A stretch of DNA of 20,238 bases. Origin: a virus. The stretch covers positions 1-20,238 of IMG/VR virus record IMGVR_UViG_3300020405_000038, one strand, 5' to 3'. Position 1 is the stretch's first letter, and the number at the start of each line of letters is the position of its first letter. Shown here piece by piece: positions 1 to 6,900 of the stretch. The notes beneath the pieces were generated by a model. The model did not search any database. It had not been told where the DNA came from and saw only the letters and a program-made list of their open reading frames with translations. Made by a program: the position numbers and the translations under genes.

Positions 1-2
1 AG

Positions 3-356
3 AAAGAACTTCATTTAGACAAATTTGGTAATGATAGTGGTGGGAATTATAAAAGAACAGTTTGTAAAAAGTGTTCAAATAATGCATACAAAATAATAGA
101 ATCTTTGAAAAAAACAAATCCATACCCTTCAATAGATTACGTTTGTCCTATCTGTGAAAAAAATGAACAACAACAACGAAGTCATGGTAATAGTAAACAT
201 TATAAAATTAAAAAAAGTGTATGGTGTTTGGATCATGAACATGATACTGGTAAGTTTCGTGGTTGGCTTTGTCACAGTTGCAATACTGGTTTAGGTTTAT
301 TTCGAGATAGTGAAACTAATCTAAAAAATGCAATAAAGTATTTAAATAATGGTTGA
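3..356 (+). CDS. Recombination endonuclease VII-like nuclease, 5' end outside window
   Basis: The reading frame is open from the window edge, so 117 C-terminal residues are seen and the true start lies upstream; a TTG at 105 is in frame but lies inside the protein. Two zinc-binding Cys pairs are visible (CKKC near the edge, then CPIC and, further on, CHSC), together with the core LDHEHDTGKFRGWLCHSCN followed by GLGLF. This matches the endonuclease VII / His-Me finger family, in which the DH-HxTG segment carries the catalytic His and metal ligand and Cys residues hold a zinc. In T4 the relative (gp49) resolves branched DNA before packaging. Whether this copy is the resolvase or a stand-alone homing-type nuclease cannot be told from the fragment. 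Its stop codon overlaps the -35 box of the next promoter. Confidence 0.85.
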   Translation, partial: KELHLDKFGNDSGGNYKRTVCKKCSNNAYKIIESLKKTNPYPSIDYVCPICEKNEQQQRSHGNSKHYKIKKSVWCLDHEHDTGKFRGWLCHSCNTGLGLFRDSETNLKNAIKYLNNG

Positions 357-380
357 CATATTTTCTAGATATGCTATATT
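353..380 (+). promoter_or_regulatory. Sigma70-type promoter, TTGACA-N16-TATATT
   Basis: A perfect -35 box TTGACA (353-358) is followed after 16 bases by TATATT (375-380). The -35 overlaps the TGA stop of the endonuclease gene. The next ATG is at 424, leaving a leader of about 37 nt that ends in AAAGAAAGAGAGAT, a weak purine-rich ribosome-binding site. Consensus boxes like this fit a phage early promoter read by host RNA polymerase. Seen in sequence; activity is inferred. Confidence 0.7.
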
Positions 381-423
381 AATAATGTAAGTGATTCGTT
401 AATAAAAGAAAGAGAGATATATT

Positions 424-807
424 ATGATAAATGTGAATACAATTGTTAAGAAAACTGCTACTACTATCGAAGATGGTATAAAAAATCTTCTTGATGGTGC
501 TAAAGAAGATTATCTTAGTTGGACTAATCACGGTGGCACCAAAGAATTAAATGATATTAATCGTAAAATGATTACTGAGTTCAATGAAGGTTTTCGTGTC
601 AAACATGGTAGTAAGTATGTAAAAATTATGCAGAATAATGGTGGCTCTGCTTGGGGCTTTATTGTGAAAAATGATGGTGGCAAATTTCGTGCTGGTGATT
701 TGTTAATGTGTGCAGGGTATAATAAACCAGCTACCAATGGCGCTAGAGGGAATGTTCTTGATGGTAATTATGCCATACGTTGGACTGGTCCCCTCTACTT
801 GAAATAG
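424..807 (+). CDS. Conserved phage protein of unknown function (127 aa)
   Basis: The function is not recognised. The 127-residue protein has no signal peptide or membrane segment. The C-terminal half reads like a compact beta-rich fold: KYVKIMQNNGGSAWGFIV, then FRAGDLLMCAGYNKPATNGARGNV and a final RWTGPLY. I have seen this pattern (aromatic-Gly-Phe-Ile, then GD-L--A--KPA-N-ARGN) in hypothetical phage proteins and know no biochemical role for it. It is the only gene between a near-consensus promoter and an intrinsic terminator, so it can be transcribed on its own, unlike its operon-bound neighbours. This suggests an early host-takeover factor or a moron-type gene. The start ATG at 424 follows a purine-rich stretch at suitable distance. 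Confidence 0.8.
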   Translation: MINVNTIVKKTATTIEDGIKNLLDGAKEDYLSWTNHGGTKELNDINRKMITEFNEGFRVKHGSKYVKIMQNNGGSAWGFIVKNDGGKFRAGDLLMCAGYNKPATNGARGNVLDGNYAIRWTGPLYLK

Positions 808-816
808 AGTTAGGTA

Positions 817-856
817 AACCCGTCACCTCTCTCTCACTTTCACACATAGACGGGTT
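817..856 (+). other. Stem-loop with pyrimidine-rich loop in the 3' UTR
   Basis: AACCCGTC (817-824) and GACGGGTT (849-856) are perfect 8-bp complements around a 24-base loop rich in C and T. No T tract follows, so it is not itself a standard terminator. It sits directly before the terminator hairpin, 9 bases after the stop of the 127-aa gene. It may protect the 3' end of the transcript or act as a regulatory structure. Confidence 0.5.
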
Positions 857-858
857 AT

Positions 859-898
859 GGGGCAGATGTTCAGCACATACTGGATCTGCCCCTTTTTT
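859..898 (+). terminator. Intrinsic (rho-independent) terminator
   Basis: GGGGCAGAT (859-867) pairs perfectly with ATCTGCCCC (884-892), closing a 16-base loop, and six Ts (893-898) follow at once. A GC-rich 9-bp stem plus T tract is the classic intrinsic terminator and stands out strongly in this AT-rich genome. It ends the transcript begun at the promoter near 353 and insulates it from the operon starting at 911. Confidence 0.85.
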
Positions 899-910
899 AT
901 TGGAAAATTT

Positions 911-1213
911 ATGAGAAAAAAATTAAGAAATGTAAAAGCAATCGAACATGAAAAGAAACTCATGGAAAAGCTTTTGAAAAGAGTTGGGTACAAACCATCT
1001 GGTGGTAAATACAGACATGACTTTCCTGACTTGACAGTTGAATCTAAATATAAGACTTCTGATAGAATTTGTGGTAACGGTTTTAAGAAAAGACATGGTG
1101 TCACATATACTGGTACAGAACTTATGGGTATAGGAACTTTGCATAAATCGAATGCCGTTCCGATTAGAAAAGATAGCAGAGATGCTATCGATCAGGCAAA
1201 TATGAGGCGATAA
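911..1213 (+). CDS. Conserved T4-like phage protein of unknown function (100 aa)
   Basis: The protein is small and basic with no known catalytic motif. Its C-terminal third, YTGTELMGIGTLHKSNAVPI and a terminal MRR, matches a pattern I recognise from short conserved proteins of T4-like cyanophages (YxG--hhGIAxMHKSNxxPV...MRR). Their function is unknown. The start at 911 is preferred over the in-frame ATG at 857, because the region 859-898 is a terminator hairpin with a T tract that would otherwise encode an implausible N-terminus. The stop overlaps the next start (TAATG at 1211-1215), so the two are translationally coupled. Confidence 0.78.
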   Translation: MRKKLRNVKAIEHEKKLMEKLLKRVGYKPSGGKYRHDFPDLTVESKYKTSDRICGNGFKKRHGVTYTGTELMGIGTLHKSNAVPIRKDSRDAIDQANMRR

Positions 1214-1446
1214 TGAAAAAATATAAAATATATAACAGTAGATATCAATTATCTAAAAAATTAGGTGGTGCAGAAGTACCATCAAAACCAAATGTGTTTC
1301 ATGCAGATATATTTGATAATAGAAGTGGCATATGGAAGAGATGTGCCTTTCTAACAAGAAATACTTATGATGAGTGTCAACGTGAGGCTGATAAATACAT
1401 AAAGACGGGATATGAACCTGGTTTTACTTTCGTAGTAACTAAATAG
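1213..1446 (+). CDS. Hypothetical protein (77 aa)
   Basis: Not recognised. It is a 77-residue soluble protein, rich in Lys, Tyr and Arg, with no membrane segment. A central stretch, FHADIFDNRSGIWKRCAF, looks like two beta strands, followed by a helix with DECQREADKYI. Its start overlaps the stop of the upstream gene by one base, so it is very probably co-translated with it. Its last codons (ACT AAA TAG) contain the sequence AACTAAATA that recurs ahead of two other genes in the window. Confidence 0.7.
   Translation: MKKYKIYNSRYQLSKKLGGAEVPSKPNVFHADIFDNRSGIWKRCAFLTRNTYDECQREADKYIKTGYEPGFTFVVTK
1439..1445 (+). promoter_or_regulatory. CTAAATA motif, possible late-type promoter element
   Basis: AACTAAATA (1437-1445) occurs five bases before the ATG at 1451. 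The same nine bases occur before the genes at 14549 and 19476. It resembles, with two mismatches in eight bases, the T4 late element TATAAATA. Here it lies so close to the ATG that a transcript begun from it would have almost no leader, which weakens the case at this site. Confidence 0.25.
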
Positions 1447-1450
1447 TCGT

Positions 1451-2680
1451 ATGAAAAAATTTTCAACATATCTAGCTGAAGCCAAGAATACTCATATGGA
1501 ACATATTGAGGATAATATTCTTAATGGTGGTGTGAATGGTGCGAGAGAGTCACTAAACTTTCTACGTGCTATTAGAGATATGTTGGCTGGACGTTCAAAG
1601 TCAAGTGTAAATATATCTGTTAAGTGGGACGGAGCTCCTGCTATTTTTTGCGGTACTGATCCATCTGATGGTAAGTTCTTTGTAGCAAAGAAAGGTATAT
1701 TTAACAAAAATCCAAAAGTATATAAAACAACACAAGAAGTTAAAGCAGATACATCTGGTGATTTAAGTGATAAACTAGTGAAAGCACTTAGATTATTACC
1801 AGCTTTAGATATCAAAGGTGTTGTGCAAGGTGATTTTCTCTTCTCTAAAAAAGATTTGAAAGTACAATCAATTGAAGGTGAAAAGTATTTGACATTTCAC
1901 CCAAATACAATTGTCTATGCAGTACCAGCTGGCACACCACTTGCTAGTAAAATGATGAAATCAGAGATTGGTATAGTTTGGCATACAAGTTATAGTGGCA
2001 AAGATTTTGAAAGTATGACAGCCTCTTTTGGTAAAAATATTGCAAATAAATTTAAGCCATCGAAGAGTGTATGGAGTGTAGATGCTGAATATCAAGATGC
2101 ATCTGGTACTGCAACTATGACAGATAAAAAAACAGAAGAAGTAACTAAAATGTTATCTGATGCTGGTAGAATATTTCAGAAATTAGATGCTAAGAGTTTA
2201 AATGGTATTTCTGATAACGAAGAATTACTCATGAGAATGAAAACATTCTTAAACAAAAAAGTACGTGCTGGTAAAAGAATTACTAATGTAAAGAAAACTG
2301 TGCAAGATATGATTACGTATTTTCATGATTATTATAAGATTGAAAGTGATAAAAGAAAATCAGCTAAAGGTAAAGCTGGTGTGACAGAACGTAAAAAAGA
2401 AGTAATGAAATACTTCTCAAATACTAACAGAAGAAATCTAGAAAACATTTTAAATCTAATGAATGCTTTTGTAGATGTAAAATTAATCTTGATTGGCCAA
2501 ATGAGCAAAACTGCGAAGCTTAGAACATTTTTATCAACTACTAATGGGTTTCAAGTAACTGGTGAAGAGGGCTATGTTGCTATTGATAAAGTCGGTAAAA
2601 ATGCAGTAAAGTTAATTGATAGAATGGAGTTTAGTAGAGCCAATTTCTCAGATGAGGTTCTTAAAGGTTGGCAGAAATAG
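1451..2680 (+). CDS. DUF6267-like phage protein with KxDG nucleotidyltransferase motif (409 aa)
   Basis: This is a long phage protein that I assign to the family called DUF6267, from memory of its SVKWDGAPAIFCG segment. That segment holds K58-W-D-G61, the lysine motif (KxDG) used by DNA/RNA ligases and capping enzymes to bind AMP or GMP covalently. Strand-like VVQGDFLF (124-131) and TIVYAV (153-158) could correspond to later motifs of that fold, but I cannot align them securely. The C-terminal half (from about 210) is helical and lysine-rich. The N-terminus MKKFSTYLAEA resembles the capsid-targeting leader of T4 internal proteins (MKTYQEFIAEA in IPIII), with an LAE-A sequence where the prohead protease would cut. 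Role unproven: a ligase-like enzyme, possibly packaged in the head. No clear ribosome-binding site precedes the ATG. Confidence 0.8.
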   Translation: MKKFSTYLAEAKNTHMEHIEDNILNGGVNGARESLNFLRAIRDMLAGRSKSSVNISVKWDGAPAIFCGTDPSDGKFFVAKKGIFNKNPKVYKTTQEVKADTSGDLSDKLVKALRLLPALDIKGVVQGDFLFSKKDLKVQSIEGEKYLTFHPNTIVYAVPAGTPLASKMMKSEIGIVWHTSYSGKDFESMTASFGKNIANKFKPSKSVWSVDAEYQDASGTATMTDKKTEEVTKMLSDAGRIFQKLDAKSLNGISDNEELLMRMKTFLNKKVRAGKRITNVKKTVQDMITYFHDYYKIESDKRKSAKGKAGVTERKKEVMKYFSNTNRRNLENILNLMNAFVDVKLILIGQMSKTAKLRTFLSTTNGFQVTGEEGYVAIDKVGKNAVKLIDRMEFSRANFSDEVLKGWQK

Positions 2681-2853
2681 TATTCGTATTAGCTACGATA
2701 GTTGCCGAAGGAACTATTCAAGTAAAAGAATTTAACTGGAAACGACAATGTGAACTTGCATCAAAGGGTAGAATGATGTATACTCCTAATATTAAATATG
2801 TATGTATTGAAAGGATAGATGATGAAAGCTGGAAAAGTTTGGGGAACAACTGA
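2668..2853 (+). CDS. Small hypothetical protein (61 aa), TTG start
   Basis: The protein has 61 residues and begins MAEIVFVLATIVAEGTIQVK, then a Lys/Arg-rich middle and VCIERIDDESW near the end. It overlaps the 3' end of the 409-aa gene by 13 bases and the cupin gene by about 30. The start is a TTG with GAGG (2654-2657) ten bases upstream, an acceptable ribosome-binding site; no ATG is available at the N-terminal side. The N-terminal hydrophobic stretch is too short and charged to be a sure membrane helix and more likely forms a beta strand. Function unknown. The open frame filling the gap exactly supports a real gene. Confidence 0.6.
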   Translation: MAEIVFVLATIVAEGTIQVKEFNWKRQCELASKGRMMYTPNIKYVCIERIDDESWKSLGNN

Positions 2854-3166
2854 GTTAATTGAAGCCAACGGTGCTTTAGAATTTCACAAAATAGAAATGA
2901 TAAAAGGTGGTGTTTGTAGCAAACATCTACACAGATACAAATGGAATGGTTTCTTTGTTGATTCTGGTTCTATGCTTATAAGAGTGTGGCAAAGAGATTA
3001 TGACTTGATTGATGAAACAATATTAAAAGCTGGTGATTATACGAAAGTAAAACCAGGTTTATATCATCAATTCGAATGTCTAACATCTGGTGTAGCATTT
3101 GAATTATATTGGGCAGAATTTAATCATAATGATATAGCGAGGGAAAATGTCGGATTTCTACGATAA
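2822..3166 (+). CDS. Cupin-fold protein, phosphomannose isomerase-like
   Basis: This single-domain cupin has 114 residues. Motif 1 is visible as GGVCSKHLHRYKWNGFFVDSG, with the two His and the downstream residues expected to bind a metal. Motif 2 is GDYTKVKPGLYHQFE, with its His. Such short cupins resemble the C-terminal domain of type II phosphomannose isomerase / GDP-mannose pyrophosphorylase and other sugar-binding cupins. The substrate is unknown. It sits immediately before and overlaps (20 bases) a KDO-8-phosphate synthase gene, which favours a role in sugar-phosphate or lipopolysaccharide chemistry. The ATG at 2822 is chosen because AAGGA (2811-2815) lies six bases upstream; the adjacent ATG at 2819 is the alternative. 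Confidence 0.8.
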   Translation: MKAGKVWGTTELIEANGALEFHKIEMIKGGVCSKHLHRYKWNGFFVDSGSMLIRVWQRDYDLIDETILKAGDYTKVKPGLYHQFECLTSGVAFELYWAEFNHNDIARENVGFLR

Positions 3167-3941
3167 AGCATTTCTCCCAAACAAGATGCCAAGTCTTATT
3201 GCTGGACCATGTGTTTGGGAAAACTGGCCACTTATGTCTAGTATCTGTGAAAAACTAGTTAGAGATACAAATGATTTAGATATCAACTTTATATTTAAAT
3301 GCTCATTTGATAAAGCTAATCGTTCAAGTGTACATGGATATCGTGGTGAGAATGGCTTAGAAGGACTACGAAACATCAAAAAAGAATTTGGTTGTGAAGT
3401 TACAACTGATGTACATGAAGTTTCACAAGTTGATATAGTAGCAAGTGTAGTAGATATAATACAAGTACCAGCTTTATTGTGCAGACAAACAGATTTATTA
3501 AAAGCTTGTGCTGAAACTGGTTTACCTGTCAATGTTAAAAAAGGCCAGTTTTTATCACCACGTGAAATGGAAAATGTAGTAGAGAAGTTAGAATATTACG
3601 GGTGTAAAAAAATTATACTTACAGAACGTGGTACAACATTTGGTTATAACAATCTAGTTGTAGATTTTCGTTCAATAGATATAATGAAAAATTTTCATTA
3701 CCCAGTTTGTATTGATGCTACTCATAGTGTTCAAATGCCAGCTAGTAAAGGTTCTAGCACTGGTGGAAATAGAGAATATGCTGAACTTATGATGAAATGT
3801 GGTTTGGTTTCTGGAGCAGATATTGTGTTTGCAGAAATACACTCGGACCCAGATAATGCACCATGTGATGGGCCAAATATGCTAAAACTTACAGACTTAA
3901 ACAGATTTTTACTTGACATGAAGAAATATTACATATTATAA
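3147..3941 (+). CDS. kdsA: 3-deoxy-D-manno-octulosonate 8-phosphate synthase (KDO-8-P synthase)
   Basis: The enzyme condenses phosphoenolpyruvate with arabinose 5-phosphate to give KDO-8-phosphate, precursor of the inner-core lipopolysaccharide sugar KDO. The 264-residue protein is close to bacterial length and carries the family signatures KCSFDKANRSS (51-61), TDVHE (87-91), QVPALLCRQTDLL (106-118), LTERGTTFGYNNLVVDFRS (158-176) and DATHSVQ (190-196). C22 (in LIAGPC), H193, E230 and D241 (in PCDGPN) match in identity and closely in spacing the metal ligands C11, H185, E222 and D233 of the Aquifex enzyme. This is therefore the metal-dependent type. It overlaps the cupin gene by 20 bases and has GAGGG just upstream of the ATG. 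In a phage it is an accessory metabolic gene. A DAHP synthase is less likely because the arabinose-phosphate-type signatures are intact. Confidence 0.95.
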   Translation: MSDFYDKAFLPNKMPSLIAGPCVWENWPLMSSICEKLVRDTNDLDINFIFKCSFDKANRSSVHGYRGENGLEGLRNIKKEFGCEVTTDVHEVSQVDIVASVVDIIQVPALLCRQTDLLKACAETGLPVNVKKGQFLSPREMENVVEKLEYYGCKKIILTERGTTFGYNNLVVDFRSIDIMKNFHYPVCIDATHSVQMPASKGSSTGGNREYAELMMKCGLVSGADIVFAEIHSDPDNAPCDGPNMLKLTDLNRFLLDMKKYYIL

Positions 3942-3944
3942 ATA
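3913..3944 (+). promoter_or_regulatory. T4-type late promoter TATAAATA with an upstream TTGACA box
   Basis: TATAAATA at 3937-3944 is the exact T4 late promoter element, recognised in T4 by the gp55 sigma factor. It overlaps the kdsA stop codon and lies about 40 bases before the ATG at 3985. A perfect sigma70 -35 box, TTGACA (3913-3918), lies 18 bases upstream of it, so TATAAA could also act as a -10 for host sigma70. The gene ahead starts with AAGGA (3971-3975), nine bases before its ATG. Boxes are seen; dual use is inferred. Confidence 0.65.
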
Positions 3945-3984
3945 ATACTAAATTAACAGGTGTTAAGTCCAAGGAAAACACACT

Positions 3985-6900
3985 ATGAAAAAATTAGTAT
4001 TTACATTTGGTAGAATGAACCCTCCTACAATTGGGCATGAAAAACTAGCGAATAAGATAAAAGAAGTAGCGAGAAAACAAAATGCAACTCCACGGATCTA
4101 CCTATCCCACTCTCAGAATCCAAAGAAAGATCCCCTCTCATACAACGACAAGTACCGCTTTGCAACGAAAGCCTTCGGTATCGTTAAAAGATCACAATCA
4201 AAGCAAATCTTTCAGATATTACCAGAAATCGAAAAAGAAGGATTCACAGAAATCACAATGGTTGTTGGATCTGATCGTATAAATGAGTTCGATAGAGTTT
4301 TAAAAAAATACAACGGAAAAGATTATAACTTCAACAGTATAAAAACTGTATCATCTGGTGATAGAGATCCAGATGCACAAGGTGTTGAAGGAATGTCTGG
4401 TTCAAAATTGAGACAGACAGCCAAAGATGGCGATGAAAAAACATTTAAAAGTGGCTTAGCATCTAAGCTATCAGATGCAGATAAAAAATCAATTTACAAC
4501 AAAGTTCGTAAAAATTTAAAAGAGGCTGACATGGAATGGACAGAAGAAGATGACATAATTCTTGAACAAGTATTACAAGAATTAGAACTTACTGAACAAG
4601 AAGAAGATGATTTTGCTGAACTAGGTGAACTATATGAATTAAATGAAGTATTAAACTTTCAGCAAAGATTGAAAAAATCTAGATTGTTTAGAAGACTAGC
4701 ACCTAAGATTGCACGTATGAGAAAGATAGCGGCAAAGAAAATGAAAAGTCCCGCTAAACTTTTGAAACTTGCACAAAAAGCGGCAATAAAACTAATTCGA
4801 AAGAAAGTTGCTGGTAAGAAAGGTGCTAACTATGCAAACTTATCACCTGCTGACAAAATGAATGTTGATAGAAAAGTTCAAAGTAAGAAGAGTATGATAT
4901 CTAAAATAGCTAAAAGACTATTACCAAAGGTTAGAAAACAATCAATGGACAGAGTAGCACAAGCTAGAAAGGGTCCACAAAATGCTGAGTACGTACCTGA
5001 AGAGCTTGATGAAAGAAAAGGTACACCTAGAGTACATGCAAAAACATTTTCGAATTTGAATCTAAAGAAAGCAAGAGAACTCATGAGTCCTGCAAAACAT
5101 AGAGAAGACGGGATTCAACGTATAATGAAAGGTATGAATATAAGTAAAGTTAAAGCTACTAAGTATCATGATGATGTCATGAAGTCTTATGGTTTCAAGC
5201 CTGAATCAATAGAAGAGAAGTATGATTTGTATCATAAAGATTTTAGTGGTGCTATGCAACATGCTTATGCATATGCAAAGAAGAAGTTTGGTATGACAGT
5301 TGACAAAGGTGAGATTGATGATAAAGTTGCTACTGGCCCAAGAAAACCAGGTGTTGGTAAAACTAACAGATATTCTTTGAAGACAAATAAAGGTATGTTA
5401 CAAATTCAAGTATATAATAAGGGTGGTGCAAAGCCATATGAATTGAATATGTACAAAGAAGATAAGTCTGTTGTACCACAAGATAGAGATGTAAAAGACG
5501 AACCAGGTTCACAACCAAAAACTTACTACAAAGGTGTTGCTAAAGATAAGAAAGATGATAGATACAGAGCATTTAAGAGGGGTTCTGATAAACATCATGA
5601 CGATCCTTCAGCATATCCAGATAGTCACCCTGGAGATAAAGATGCAAAGACTAAACCAAGTAAGCATACTAAGAAATATCGTGATATGTTTGGTGAAAGT
5701 TTATGGGCAAATATTCATAAGAAAAGAAAAGAAGGCCGCCCAATGCGAAAGCCAGGTAGTAAAGGTGCCCCAACTGATCAAGATTTCAAGAATGCTAGAG
5801 GTGAATCATCTGAAATTGGAGAAGCGATACCTAAAAGCACTATGTATGCCTTAGTTCAGAAAGGTAAAGTAGTCGCAAAAGGCTCTAAGAGCGACATGAT
5901 GAGTAAAAAGAAAAAAGAGGGCGGAACAGTTTATAATGCACCAAGTAAAAAAGTTGGTGATGTTATCAAAGAAACTTACGTTGTAGAAGATGCTGGTGCC
6001 GCATTAAAGAAAAAATCAGAAAAGTCTGGTATACCTGTAGGTATATTGAGAAAAGTTTACAATCGTGGAATGGCCGCATGGAGAACAGGACATCGCCCAG
6101 GTGCTACACAGCAACAATGGGGTATGGCAAGAGTCAATTCTTTTATTACTAAAGGTAGTGGTACATGGGGTAAAGCTGATAAAGATTTAGCCGCGAAAGC
6201 TAGAGGTTCTAAGAAAGAAAGTATTGAAGAAAAAACATACATGCGAACTGATAGTAAGTTAAAGAACTTAAAAGTACCAGTAAAAAGAAAAAATAGAAAT
6301 GATACACTTGCTAAAAAGATAAAAGCACATGGTGATAAAAAAGAAGATGTAAATCTGATGAGAAAAGCAGAACAATCTGGTATTGATATCGATATTATCA
6401 AAGAAGTTTACAACAGAGGTTATGCATCATGGGAATATGATAAACCAAGATGTACACCAGAACAATGGGCTTTTGCGAGAGTTAATTCTTTTATTACACG
6501 TACTGGTGCCACATGGAATGAACACGACTACGACTTAGCAGAGAAAGTAGAAAAGCGAGGTCCATTAGAAATTGGTACAGATAAAATAAATGCTACATAT
6601 AGAAAAGACACACCAGGGCAAACAGATGAAAAGCCCAAGTTAATGAGAGTTCTATCACAAAGAGAAATCAAAGCGGCACATTGTGAAGACTATAATGTTG
6701 ATGATGATTTCTCAGGTAAAATTAAAAAGAGATTTAGAGATTTTGTCAAAGAAAGTGAAGATGAAGGTTGTCCTGTAGATTTATTTGATCACGTTTTAGA
6801 AGAAGCAGAGTATCAAGGTAAGAAAGTTACTTTAAATAATCCAACACGTTCTAGTGATGGTAAGAAAAAGTTTTATGTATATGTAAAGAATGAGAAGGGT

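Noticed and set aside
105-107. TTG at 105 as the start of the endonuclease VII-like gene
   Set aside because: The frame is open upstream to the window edge and contains a zinc-type CKKC pair, so the TTG is internal.
857-910. Upstream in-frame ATG at 857 extending the 100-aa gene by 18 residues
   Set aside because: The extension would be encoded by the terminator hairpin and its T tract. The ATG at 911 gives a normal start, MRKKLRNV.
1492-1815. Open frame on the minus strand within the 409-aa gene
   Set aside because: It mirrors a gene with clear protein motifs, has no ribosome-binding site and no recognisable product. The same applies to minus-strand frames at 3158-3532, 7129-7395 and 12533-12880.
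4082-4282. Alternative + frame within the 1028-aa gene, and a similar one at 17282-17494 in nrdJ
   Set aside because: Both arise because local C-rich codons remove stops in another frame. The products have no resemblance to proteins. The composition shift itself is reported as a finding.
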